From assembly GCA_028277485.1 (NCBI GenBank), contig JANQGE010000071.1, forward strand, positions 1-29,578: a stretch of DNA of 29,578 nt, written 5' to 3'. The number at the start of each line of letters is the position of its first letter. The stretch's first letter is position 1. Position numbers and translations under genes: made by a program. This stretch comes from Chlorobium sp. GTDB taxonomy: Bacteria > Bacteroidota > Chlorobiia > Chlorobiales > Chlorobiaceae. Shown one piece after another: positions 17,418 to 24,073 of this stretch. The notes beneath the pieces were generated by a model. It was not told the DNA's origin. It saw only the letters and a list, made by a program, of their open reading frames with translations, and did no database searches.

Positions 17418-17489
17418 TTATAGTACGAACCTCACCACCAGCCACATCAGGAGGAACCAGAACGCATAAAGGATCACCACCCACCGCAT
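17418..17489 (-). CDS. 23-residue single-pass membrane peptide
   Basis: A short frame from ATG 17489, MRWVVILYAFWFLLMWLVVR and three more residues, almost entirely hydrophobic with Trp and Arg near the ends. GGAG lies 8 nt upstream of the start and the stop is 1 nt before the next gene. It fills the only gap between the DUF5131 gene and the 77-residue gene, so it is plausibly translated. It is too short for homology to help. Confidence 0.4.
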   Translation of the reverse strand: MRWVVILYAFWFLLMWLVVRFVL

Positions 17490-17493
17490 TACC

Positions 17494-18543
17494 CTATCTC
17501 CAGTTTATTTTCCCATTGTGCTCCTTGCCGGCCAGCAGCCGACCGGCTGCTCTTTTGCCGAGGCGACAAACCGAGGTATCCGGGTCAAAATTGTGCCATG
17601 GCTTTCCTTTAATTCCTGGGTCATTACACCTCGATTCATGCGTCAGCTTCCACTCCCCCCATTGCTTGAAATGGAACGGCACACCAGCCGCCTCGCACTG
17701 CTCCCTGACTGACCGGGCCCAGTCTGGGTGCATCGGTCGAGCTTTCGGGCCGGATTCGCCGCCCGTAATCACGAGGTCAATAGGTTGTGAGCATGTGGCG
17801 TGTTGTCCACAGTGAGGGCAACGCAGACCGTCCTCGCCGATCATCGAGCACTTATCGCATTTTCTGTAATTCAAATTCCCGAAGTATTTCCCAAAATCCA
17901 CAAGCCCCAGTGCAGGCTCGTAGCTCACAAACCGGTATGCCGCTGGTGTTTGCAACAGTATCGGGATGCGCTCGTCTGCTGTTTTCTGGTCCTCGATCGA
18001 CACGCCAAGAGCCAAGTTGGGAATAGGTAGCCCTTGGGTGAGCACAAAATCTGCCACAGCGTCACCGTTTTCATTAGCAAATCCTGCCGCGGAGGCGATC
18101 AACTCATTCCGCGCATCGGCTTCAAAATACTGTAGCATCCGCCTCGGTCTTTTTGTCAGAATCATAAATCGATGGCGATATGCGGATGCTATAATCCCCA
18201 TCACCTTGTCAATCCACTCGTCCGGGACACTTTCATGGAACAGATCACCCATACTGCAAACGAAAACCGTTCGAGGCTTCCTCCATCGCAAGGGCTCGGG
18301 AAGCTTGTGTCCCTTTAGTTCGGTTTTGCCGTTCCATTGGCCTTCGTGGTTGATTACGTCATAGTAATAGCCTTCGATGTCTGCGCTCGTTTCGACAAGC
18401 GCGCCTTCCCTTGGCTTCTTCACCGAAAACCTTGCCGCTACCCGCTCAGCATAACAGTTGTCACATCCTGCCGAGACCGGGGAACATCCGATAATCGGGT
18501 TCCATGTCGCGTCAGTCCACTCTATTTTGCTCTTGTCTCCCAT
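17494..18543 (-). CDS. DUF5131 (Gp37/Gp68) protein, copy with Cys cluster
   Basis: 349 residues of the phage Gp37/Gp68 (PF07505) family, which is related to radical-SAM-like proteins by a three-Cys motif. Here the motif is CSPVSAGCDNC at residues 20-30 (CX6CX2C), suited to holding an iron-sulfur cluster. Further conserved blocks are KPRTVFVCSMGDLFHESVP, MILTKRP, NLALGVSIEDQ, YRFVSYEPALG and GGESGPKARPMHPDW. A second cysteine group, CDKCSMIGEDGLRCPHCG, is inserted near residue 225. The biochemical role is unknown. GGAG 9 nt before the ATG fixes the start. A paralogue lies at 19823-20737. Confidence 0.88.
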   Translation of the reverse strand: MGDKSKIEWTDATWNPIIGCSPVSAGCDNCYAERVAARFSVKKPREGALVETSADIEGYYYDVINHEGQWNGKTELKGHKLPEPLRWRKPRTVFVCSMGDLFHESVPDEWIDKVMGIIASAYRHRFMILTKRPRRMLQYFEADARNELIASAAGFANENGDAVADFVLTQGLPIPNLALGVSIEDQKTADERIPILLQTPAAYRFVSYEPALGLVDFGKYFGNLNYRKCDKCSMIGEDGLRCPHCGQHATCSQPIDLVITGGESGPKARPMHPDWARSVREQCEAAGVPFHFKQWGEWKLTHESRCNDPGIKGKPWHNFDPDTSVCRLGKRAAGRLLAGKEHNGKINWR

Positions 18544-18549
18544 ATGGCG

Positions 18550-18798
18550 TCACTCCTCTCTGTCCGTCAGCAGGAAACGGGTCTTCCCTTTGCTGCCATT
18601 CGTCAGATAGTTGTCCCCGCCGATAGCCCTGATGAACTCGTTCTCCACCCGTTGCGTGTCGATAAGCGTGTTCGCCACGTCAACGATGGTTTTCGCCGTA
18701 TCGACATCCATCGGCGTCGCGTCATCGGGATCCTTCAGCCGTTCGAGGACTTCGAATAAATGATCCCGGAGATCTCCCATGGTGTTCTTCTTACCCAT
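18550..18798 (-). CDS. Small helical protein coupled to HNH protein (copy B)
   Basis: 82 residues from ATG 18798 (GGGAG 5 nt upstream), starting MGKKNTMGDLRDHLFEVLER. It is mostly helical and acidic, with a conserved block TPMDVDTAKTIVDVANTLID. Its start overlaps the HNH stop by 8 nt. About three quarters of its residues match the copy at 22963-23211. The style recalls small phage regulators or adaptor proteins, but no family can be named. The frame is open upstream to 18825. Confidence 0.7.
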   Translation of the reverse strand: MGKKNTMGDLRDHLFEVLERLKDPDDATPMDVDTAKTIVDVANTLIDTQRVENEFIRAIGGDNYLTNGSKGKTRFLLTDREE

Positions 18799-19414
18799 CG
18801 CCGCTCCCGTTGTTAATGTGTTCATTGATCAATACGCAAACTTCTTTCACTTCCGCCTGCTCCCTGGTATAACCGTGCTTGCTGTTGATCAGCATGTTTA
18901 ACCGCTTCGAGACGCATTCCAGATTCGACGGATCGCAGTTCATCGGATCGCCGTCCTTGAACCGGATCACATGTCCCGGCGGAATCGGCCCGAAATGCTT
19001 TTTCCAGTTGTGCCTCGACAACGGCTCCCACTCGTTCGGCCCGACCCTGATAAACATCGCGGGCACGCCCGTATGATACCTCACCCGGATAGCCCCGTCA
19101 TACAGGGCCGTCTTCGGAGGCTGCCCCTTTTTGAACTGCGTTTTCCTGGTATTCGGATGCTGTCCGCAAACGCCCACCGTAGCTGCGTTCCAAGGAATAT
19201 GCCCCTTCAGAAACCGATACTGTTTTCCCGTGTCATTACATTTTTTCAGGCGTCTTCGCATGTATGCCTGGCTCTTCCCGATCTTCAGGCTGCACGCCTT
19301 TTGTGTAACCGATAGAACGGACCTTCCCAGCACGATCGCCACATCCTCCGTGTCGTTGTCCGGATACATATCCCGCAGATCCGCTATTTCCTCCTCAGTC
19401 CACTTTAACGGCAT
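18791..19414 (-). CDS. HNH-type phage protein with N-terminal HTH (copy B)
   Basis: About 207 residues. The N-terminus WTEEEIADLRDMYPDNDTED is a SANT/GcrA-like three-helix DNA-binding motif. The C-terminal half is an HNH-like fold with the signature HFGPIPPGHVIRFKDGD followed by MNCDPSNLECVS. The usual HH pair of HNH enzymes is replaced by RF, and His is found two residues earlier, a pattern common in phages. Nuclease activity is therefore likely but not certain. The ATG at 19414 shares one base with the upstream stop (TGATG). A paralogue is at 23204-23734. Confidence 0.8.
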   Translation of the reverse strand: MPLKWTEEEIADLRDMYPDNDTEDVAIVLGRSVLSVTQKACSLKIGKSQAYMRRRLKKCNDTGKQYRFLKGHIPWNAATVGVCGQHPNTRKTQFKKGQPPKTALYDGAIRVRYHTGVPAMFIRVGPNEWEPLSRHNWKKHFGPIPPGHVIRFKDGDPMNCDPSNLECVSKRLNMLINSKHGYTREQAEVKEVCVLINEHINNGSGDG

Positions 19415-19620
19415 CACTCCCCGGTTAATCGTGATCGATGCAGCCGCTTTTGCAGCTCCGCATTCTCCTTCCGCAACCGCTCCAGTTCCGCCACCAGCCG
19501 TTCAGCCATATCGCAACTGCTCGTCCAGATCGCCAGATCAGCCTCCGAGAACGCTTTTCCCACCGGCTGCCGGTACACGATCCGTGCCTGACGGCGGTAG
19601 AAATAGCGATCAGGAACCAC
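19414..19620 (-). CDS. Small coiled-coil phage protein
   Basis: Frame open from a TTG at 19644; GTG at 19620 with GAGG just upstream is the likelier start, giving 68 residues. The C-terminal half is a coiled coil (AERLVAELERLRKENAELQK). It is coupled to the HNH gene through TGATG and overlaps the Lar-like gene upstream. Function unknown. Confidence 0.5.
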   Translation of the reverse strand: MVPDRYFYRRQARIVYRQPVGKAFSEADLAIWTSSCDMAERLVAELERLRKENAELQKRLHRSRLTGE

Positions 19621-19819
19621 CCGCCTCGTTCCCCATTTTATCAATCCACAACTCTATCGCTTCGCCCTGAATCAGCGACCGGTCCGACTCGGTACCGCAG
19701 ACAGGACACTTGCAGTAGTAGTAGACGAACCTGCCGACATCTTCCGTTTCCTCCACCGGTTCAGCGTTGCCGCAAAAACACATGATTTCGTCCGGATGAT
19801 AACAGTCGAATTGTCCCAT
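19610..19819 (-). CDS. Lar-like zinc-ribbon protein
   Basis: 69 residues with two Cys pairs, CFCG and CPVCG, spaced as in the Lar (restriction alleviation) family, followed by the typical EAIELWIDKMG that matches the family's EAIxxWN ending. In E. coli the Rac prophage Lar protein modulates type I restriction-modification. Here it lies beside a DNA methyltransferase operon, so an anti-restriction role is a reasonable inference. The start ATG is 3 nt after the DUF5131 stop. Confidence 0.65.
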   Translation of the reverse strand: MGQFDCYHPDEIMCFCGNAEPVEETEDVGRFVYYYCKCPVCGTESDRSLIQGEAIELWIDKMGNEAGGS

Positions 19820-19822
19820 AAG

Positions 19823-20737
19823 TCACCAGTTTAAAGTTCCGTTATGCTCTTGACCGTCGAGGAACCGCCCGGCTTTTTTCTTGCCGACACGATACATCAA
19901 CAGCGAATCATCTTCCTTTTTTCCTATACCGATATCACTGAACCTGCCGTCAGGCGTTACCCAACAAAGGTCTATCGGCTCCGCTTCACGCTTTACGGAA
20001 AAGCCGACAGGTTCTTCATGCCACTCCCCCCATTGCTTGAAATGAAAGGGTACGCCCGCCGCCTCGCACTGATCCCTGACCGACCGGGCCCAATCTGGGT
20101 GCATCGGTCGAGCGTTCGGGCCGGACTCGCCGCCCATGATAACGAGGTCAATTTCAGGAACGTTAAATCCCGCGCCATTGGAAACCACTTTTCCCGCCAA
20201 GGCATTCAAGTCAAACGACTGTCGATCTATCTTGTAACCGATCGTCGTAAAGTCCGCCGGCCCAAAAGCCGGTTCATAACTCACAAACCGATATGCCGCC
20301 TGTGTCTGCAACAGTATCAGAACCCGCCTGTCGACATCCTCCTGGTTGCTGATCGACACGCCCAACGCGAGGTTTTTTAATGGGGGGCCGGGATAGCTCA
20401 TATCATCGCCGAGAACCCTTGCAGCTCTTTCGCAGCATCGATCATCAGGGCTGCTATAAATCTCGTCGAAGTATTTCCTCATCCGCTTCGGTCTTTTCGT
20501 CAGCGCCATAAAGCGGTGATTTTGCGCAGAAGCGATAACCGTCATCACCTCATCGATCCACTCGTCCGGCACGCTCTCATGGAAGAGGTCGCCCATCGAG
20601 CACACAAATATCGTCCGGGGCTTCCGGGCGGTCAACGGGTTGAATTTCGGGGTTTTTCGGACGGTACGGCCAGTCCGCCGCCCGACGACCGGATTCCACG
20701 AGGCGTCAGCCCATTCTATCTTGGTGTTATCTCCCAT
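19823..20737 (-). CDS. DUF5131 (Gp37/Gp68) paralogue lacking the Cys cluster
   Basis: 304 residues from ATG 20737. It matches the copy at 17494-18543 over almost its whole length (KIEWADASWNPVVG, RKPRTIFVCSMGDLFHESVP, HPDWARSVRDQCEAAGVP, FHFKQWGEW). However, the stretch bearing CX6CX2C is replaced by a short basic linker, RRTGRTVRKTPKFNPLTA, a loss of about 55 residues in frame. The second Cys group near residue 225 of the other copy is absent too. The rest of the fold appears intact, so it may be a non-catalytic partner or competitor of the other copy. A GGAGGT lies directly against the ATG, unusually close. The frame is open to 20782. Confidence 0.82.
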   Translation of the reverse strand: MGDNTKIEWADASWNPVVGRRTGRTVRKTPKFNPLTARKPRTIFVCSMGDLFHESVPDEWIDEVMTVIASAQNHRFMALTKRPKRMRKYFDEIYSSPDDRCCERAARVLGDDMSYPGPPLKNLALGVSISNQEDVDRRVLILLQTQAAYRFVSYEPAFGPADFTTIGYKIDRQSFDLNALAGKVVSNGAGFNVPEIDLVIMGGESGPNARPMHPDWARSVRDQCEAAGVPFHFKQWGEWHEEPVGFSVKREAEPIDLCWVTPDGRFSDIGIGKKEDDSLLMYRVGKKKAGRFLDGQEHNGTLNW

Positions 20738-20748
20738 ACCTCCACTCG

Positions 20749-20949
20749 TTAAATAGGTTTCTTCGGTAAACCGTACCGGCACGCGGCATCGTCCGCTTTA
20801 CGTCGAGCCGGAACAGGATCATAGAGGCAGTGCCCGGAACTGCCGTCCCTCGACCAGTTGTTAGCGTAGAACACGCCCTGGTCCGGCTTGAAAAACTTAC
20901 AGCCCCGGCAAGAATCGGGACGCTCGACACCATCCTTATTCTCGCACAT
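20749..20949 (-). CDS. Small Cys-rich protein
   Basis: 66 residues with Cys at the start (MCENKD) and a CRGCKFF followed about 25 residues later by CLYDP and then C near the C-terminus, a probable zinc site. GGAGG sits 5 nt upstream of ATG 20949; a GTG at 20955 is the alternative. It lies 11 nt before the Cys-less DUF5131 gene and 40 bp after the tRNA gene. No known function. Confidence 0.6.
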   Translation of the reverse strand: MCENKDGVERPDSCRGCKFFKPDQGVFYANNWSRDGSSGHCLYDPVPARRKADDAACRYGLPKKPI

Positions 20950-20989
20950 GCACACCTCCCCTGTCTGCGTAACCGTTCAAAAAACTCAG

Positions 20990-21093
20990 CCCTGCCGGAG
21001 AGATTCGAACTCTCAAAAAAGGTACCGTCTGCGGATCGGCACCCCTCGCCGGGGATATGAGCCCCGCGGGTCTGCCTGTTCCCCTACGGCAAG
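20990..21093 (-). tRNA. Unusual class II tRNA, anticodon CAU
   Basis: A full cloverleaf can be drawn. It has a 7-bp acceptor CTTGCCG/CGGCAGG, a 3-bp D-stem with loop GAACAGGCAGA, the anticodon stem CGGGG/CCCCG with loop CTCATAT, and T-arm GAGAG-TTCGAAT-CTCTC. The 35-nt variable region holds a stem GGTGCCG/CGGTACC (extendable by wobble pairs) followed by TTTTTT. Discriminator base is G and CCA is not encoded. The D-arm (GGAACxGGCAGAC) looks like that of leucine tRNAs, yet the anticodon CAU reads AUG, or AUA if C34 were modified to lysidine. The variable arm plus T-run also has the form of an intrinsic terminator. It may be a functional odd tRNA, a decaying one, or a tRNA-like regulatory element. 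Confidence 0.8.
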
Positions 21094-21114
21094 GCCTCGG
21101 CTGTGGCCTCCTCG

Positions 21115-21300
21115 TCAGCCGCAGTAATCTCGCGGGAAAGACTTGCCGGATAACGCCTTTATGCCCCAGAACGGCACCAGGTGAAACCCGGCAATAACCG
21201 TCAAAGCCAGCCCGCCCCTGATCGTGCAACACTCGGCCATCGCCCCGACCGCCGCAACCAAAAGCCACAACGGCACCCAGATATCTTTCAGTTTTTTCAT
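21115..21300 (-). CDS. Small two-segment membrane protein
   Basis: 61 residues with hydrophobic stretches WVPLWLLVAAVGAMAECC and LALTVIAGFHLVPFWGIKAL, probably two transmembrane helices. A GAGGTG lies upstream and the start is 3 nt after the preceding stop. Function unknown; a holin role is conceivable by shape alone, but no lysis genes are nearby. Confidence 0.55.
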   Translation of the reverse strand: MKKLKDIWVPLWLLVAAVGAMAECCTIRGGLALTVIAGFHLVPFWGIKALSGKSFPRDYCG

Positions 21301-21303
21301 GCT

Positions 21304-21585
21304 TCACCTCACCAATTGTTTAAGCAGATCATAAACCTCTCTGTACCGTGGTGACAGGTAACCAGACTGGCAATACACTCTTGCCTTATCGGAAAATCTT
21401 CGCCAGTTGTTTTTCAGTGTGTTTTCCGCGTCCTTCCTGCTGAAAAACGGGCCGGTGCATTGCCCCGCAGCGATGTCTATATCACAAGACATATTTTTCG
21501 TGGGATCAACAATCACCCAGTATGGATAATCAGTCCCATCTGTATCTGCGGTTGCTAATACTATTGCAGAATCTTTGAGACTCAT
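21304..21585 (-). CDS. Small phage protein, unknown
   Basis: 93 residues from ATG 21585 (GGAGG 6 nt upstream), starting MSLKDSAIVLATADTDGTDY. A mixed alpha/beta composition with YWVIVDPTKN and FFSRKDAENTLKN is seen; no family recognised. The start overlaps the upstream stop by 4 nt. Confidence 0.6.
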   Translation of the reverse strand: MSLKDSAIVLATADTDGTDYPYWVIVDPTKNMSCDIDIAAGQCTGPFFSRKDAENTLKNNWRRFSDKARVYCQSGYLSPRYREVYDLLKQLVR

Positions 21586-21842
21586 ACAGCCTCCTCCCTC
21601 TGATGCGGACCGCAATCCGAGCAGCCCTGTTCGGTAAACACCTCGCTGTAATCGCTCTCATGCCGAACGATGCTCGATGTATCGTTCAGGAGACCATGCG
21701 CCTGAATAAGCTTGGCGGTGAGAACCTCGATATCTCTGTTCAGCTTCTTGTTCTCGGAACGTTCGAGGTCAAGCAGTTCCATCTGGCGCTTGTTAACATG
21801 TCGAAGCACCTTGTTCTTGTTCAAAACATGAGCAAGCAGCAT
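21582..21842 (-). CDS. Small coiled-coil phage protein
   Basis: 86 residues; the middle is a coiled coil (LDLERSENKKLNRDIEVLTA) and a CSDC pair lies near the C-terminus. GGGAGG is well placed before ATG 21842. Coupled by a 4-nt overlap to the next gene. Function unknown. Confidence 0.6.
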   Translation of the reverse strand: MLLAHVLNKNKVLRHVNKRQMELLDLERSENKKLNRDIEVLTAKLIQAHGLLNDTSSIVRHESDYSEVFTEQGCSDCGPHQREEAV

Positions 21843-21883
21843 AGCCTTATCCTCCCTTCAGAGTTAACTTTGGTTACCATACC

Positions 21884-22054
21884 TTAAAAACCGGCAATCG
21901 TAAACAGACGACCGATGTCGGAAAACAAGGCGAGGTTAGCAGGAGTATCCTTGCCTGACAACCGTGCGACACCTCGTAAATACAAGACAAGGCACCCGTT
22001 TCTGGCCATAATGCGCCAGAGACCTTCCGAACCAAAGGCGACACAATCGCTCAT
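21884..22054 (-). CDS. Possible 56-residue small protein
   Basis: Frame from ATG 22054 with GGAGG 4 nt upstream, beginning MSDCVAFGSEGLWRIMARNG and ending FTIAGF. It starts 10 nt after the HTH gene and otherwise fills a 220-bp gap in a dense operon. Composition is acceptable for a small globular protein. No homologue known to me. Confidence 0.4.
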   Translation of the reverse strand: MSDCVAFGSEGLWRIMARNGCLVLYLRGVARLSGKDTPANLALFSDIGRLFTIAGF

Positions 22055-22064
22055 ATACCCTCCA

Positions 22065-22364
22065 TCAAGATTGTTGCATCATCCTTGCCTTCGCCATCTC
22101 CTGCAGCTTCGCCATGGCCTTCTCGCCGACCGGCGTTGCCCGGAACGCATCCAGATCCACCTTTCGGAACCGCATATCGCGCCCGACGAGGAAATACTCG
22201 ATCTTGCCGTCCTTCGCCGCCCGCCGCAGCCAGTCCACCGTACACCGCATGTACTCGGCAGCTTCGGGCGTGGTAAACACCACCTGGTTCCCGATCTTCG
22301 CCACCTCGGCCCTTAGCGCCAAGACCTCCCGCATAAGAGCGTCAAAGTGCTCATCATTAATCAT
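22065..22364 (-). CDS. Excisionase-type helix-turn-helix protein
   Basis: 99 residues from ATG 22364. The core FTTPEAAEYMRCTVDWLRRA, then KIEYFLVGRDMRFRKVDLDAF, is the MerR-like winged helix of excisionase-family DNA-binding domains. N- and C-terminal helices flank it. It could be a phage transcription regulator or a true excisionase; no integrase is present to pair with it. It overlaps the clamp-like gene by 8 nt. Confidence 0.72.
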   Translation of the reverse strand: MINDEHFDALMREVLALRAEVAKIGNQVVFTTPEAAEYMRCTVDWLRRAAKDGKIEYFLVGRDMRFRKVDLDAFRATPVGEKAMAKLQEMAKARMMQQS

Positions 22365-22959
22365 CCTTTTCACCCTCCTGTGAACCGCCCGCCCCAAACC
22401 TCTCGATCGCATAATCAGTATCGTCCCCGTTCAGTCGTACCGGCATCACAAGACCTAACCAGTCGCGGGAATCCGGATCAGGAGTGTCGGGGAAAACAAC
22501 AATAGTCGGTACGGCTTTGCTGTTTTCCGGTCGGTACTGTTTCAAATACACGCCCTCGTCCCACAAAGAAAACGCCCCCAAAAACGCCGGATTAAGGCAA
22601 CATCCCGGCTCGGAAACCTGCTGCGTCAAACCGTCAAAAATCTTATGCCAGGCGGGGTAGGGATCGTTTTTGACAATCGGAAAAATGACTTTGGTAGAAA
22701 GAGAATCGTTGTGAACGACTATACTTTTTATAGAGGCTTTGATAGAAACGTTCTCCTTAAGGGATCTCGGAAAAGCCTGAAGCGGTAACAAGCAGGAAGA
22801 TTTGATATCGTCGGCGTAATCAGACTCCCAGACAATCATTTTCTGCCCGTCAGAAGCAACCATGCGACCATGCACCTTATCGCAAAAAACGTGTCGCAAA
22901 GCGACCCGAAAAAGCTCACGCGACACAAACGGCTTAATCATCTTCTGTATAGCTTTCAT
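22357..22959 (-). CDS. Sliding-clamp (DnaN)-like phage protein
   Basis: 200 residues. RMVASDGQKMIVWESD resembles the DGHRL strand of the DNA polymerase III beta clamp, LLPLQAFPRSLKE the following linker strand, and GLVMPVRLNGDD the terminal VMPMRL of DnaN. The protein is about half the length of DnaN (which has three domains), so it would have to assemble with more subunits or bind the host clamp. Place in the early operon fits a DNA metabolism role. Assignment rests on short motifs. Confidence 0.5.
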   Translation of the reverse strand: MKAIQKMIKPFVSRELFRVALRHVFCDKVHGRMVASDGQKMIVWESDYADDIKSSCLLPLQAFPRSLKENVSIKASIKSIVVHNDSLSTKVIFPIVKNDPYPAWHKIFDGLTQQVSEPGCCLNPAFLGAFSLWDEGVYLKQYRPENSKAVPTIVVFPDTPDPDSRDWLGLVMPVRLNGDDTDYAIERFGAGGSQEGEKDD

Positions 22960-22962
22960 AGC

Positions 22963-23211
22963 TTATTCCCCATTATCACCGTTTAAAAAACGTGACGATT
23001 GATTGTTGCCGTTTTGCAGGTAGTTTTCGCCGCCAATCGCCTTGATGTAATCATTCTGAACCCGCTGCGAATCAATGAGGGCATTGGCGGAATCGACAAT
23101 AACCTTAGCGGTTTGAACGTCCATTGGCGTTGCGGGGTCAGGATCCTTCAATCGTTCGATAGTGTCGAACAAATGATCCCTTAAATCGCTCATAGTGTTC
23201 TTCTTACCCAT
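22963..23211 (-). CDS. Small helical protein coupled to HNH protein (copy A)
   Basis: 82 residues from ATG 23211 (AGGAG 7 nt upstream), starting MGKKNTMSDLRDHLFDTIER and sharing TPMDVxTAKxIVDxANxLID and AIGGxNYL with the copy at 18550-18798. Its ATG overlaps the HNH stop by exactly 8 nt, as in the other copy. Function unknown; the constant pairing suggests it acts with the HNH protein. Confidence 0.7.
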   Translation of the reverse strand: MGKKNTMSDLRDHLFDTIERLKDPDPATPMDVQTAKVIVDSANALIDSQRVQNDYIKAIGGENYLQNGNNQSSRFLNGDNGE

Positions 23212-23734
23212 AGGTCTTCTCCTTGATGAGAGTGTTGAGGATATTGCACGCATCTTTCGCAAGAGCTTGGTCAATCGTAAAGCCGTTAGTAGACGTCAAG
23301 ATGTGAACCCGCTTCGGCACACAGACAAGGTTGGAAGGATCGCAGTTCATCGAGTCCCCGTCCCTGAAAAGAATCACGTGACCCTCGGGAATCGGGCCGA
23401 AATGCTTTTTATAGACGTAGTGCGCTAAAGGCTCCCAAACGCCAAGGCTCAACCGAATCATTTTCCGGGGAACGCCGTATGTCCTTCTGACTGTAACGGC
23501 GCCGTCATGCAATGTGGAGGGAGGAATGTGTCCCTTCCGAAAATAGTACCGCTTGTTACTTGGAGCTTTGCCCCTCATGGTGACAACCTTCTTGATGCTC
23601 AACTGAGAAGCCATATCCTTGACCGCTCGGGGAGATCTCCTTAGCGCTGCAGCAACTGTCGGCGTATCGTAATACGGATACAGCTCACGCAGAACCGTTA
23701 TGTCTTCATCTTTCCAGTGTCGTCCTCTCCCCAT
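23204..23734 (-). CDS. HNH-type phage protein with N-terminal HTH (copy A)
   Basis: 176 residues. N-terminal three-helix motif HWKDEDITVLRELYPYYDTP, then a basic linker, then the HNH-like signature HFGPIPEGHVILFRDGD and MNCDPSNLVCVPKR. It is shorter than the paralogue at 18791-19414 by an insert in the linker. Like that copy it lacks the HH pair. It is the second gene of the leftward early operon, 17 nt after the small early gene. Confidence 0.8.
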   Translation of the reverse strand: MGRGRHWKDEDITVLRELYPYYDTPTVAAALRRSPRAVKDMASQLSIKKVVTMRGKAPSNKRYYFRKGHIPPSTLHDGAVTVRRTYGVPRKMIRLSLGVWEPLAHYVYKKHFGPIPEGHVILFRDGDSMNCDPSNLVCVPKRVHILTSTNGFTIDQALAKDACNILNTLIKEKTYG

Positions 23735-23751
23735 TATCCTGCTGTTTTGCG

Positions 23752-24009
23752 TTATGAAACCTCTTCAAGCTTCTTGGTAACCATGCTCATCTTCCCGGCT
23801 GCGCGGGCATGATCCGCAATCCGCTTTTGCAGGATATCGGCGTAAATCTCCATCGCCAGCGGGTCCGTCCCTCTCTTGATCCTCATTCGCACAGCCGGAG
23901 CGGTCAGCTCTATCCCCTTATCCTTCAGCTTCGCCCGTATCTCCTGATATATGCCCCTGTGCAGTCTATTCGAGCTTATCATGTTCACTTTTGTTATCTT
24001 GTTGTTCAT
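23752..24009 (-). CDS. Small early protein, possible Cro/CII-like regulator
   Basis: 85 residues, basic, helical. It is the first gene of the leftward operon, divergent from the repressor, which is the usual place of Cro or Ner proteins. A weak helix-turn-helix can be imagined around GIELTAPAVRMRIKRG, followed by DPLAMEIYADILQ. This is inference from position; no family is recognised with certainty. Confidence 0.5.
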   Translation of the reverse strand: MNNKITKVNMISSNRLHRGIYQEIRAKLKDKGIELTAPAVRMRIKRGTDPLAMEIYADILQKRIADHARAAGKMSMVTKKLEEVS

Positions 24010-24073
24010 GGGGTGTTCTTATTGTGAGAATACACAATATGAGAACAAAGTCCAAATATTGAGAACATAATAA
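24010..24073. promoter_or_regulatory. Divergent control region with repressor operator repeats
   Basis: 64 bp between the early gene and the repressor. The core TGAGAA(C/T) recurs at 24025, 24040 and 24060 in direct orientation, the first within the palindrome TTGTG-AGAATA-CACAA (24022-24037), and a GTTCT on the opposite side at 24014. These are likely repressor operators overlapping both promoters. The repressor start codon has only a weak binding site, as seen with short-leader or leaderless cI mRNAs. Confidence 0.6.

Noticed and set aside
20936..21307. 123-residue open frame over the tRNA
   Set aside because: It runs through the tRNA gene and overlaps the better-supported 61-residue membrane protein in another frame.
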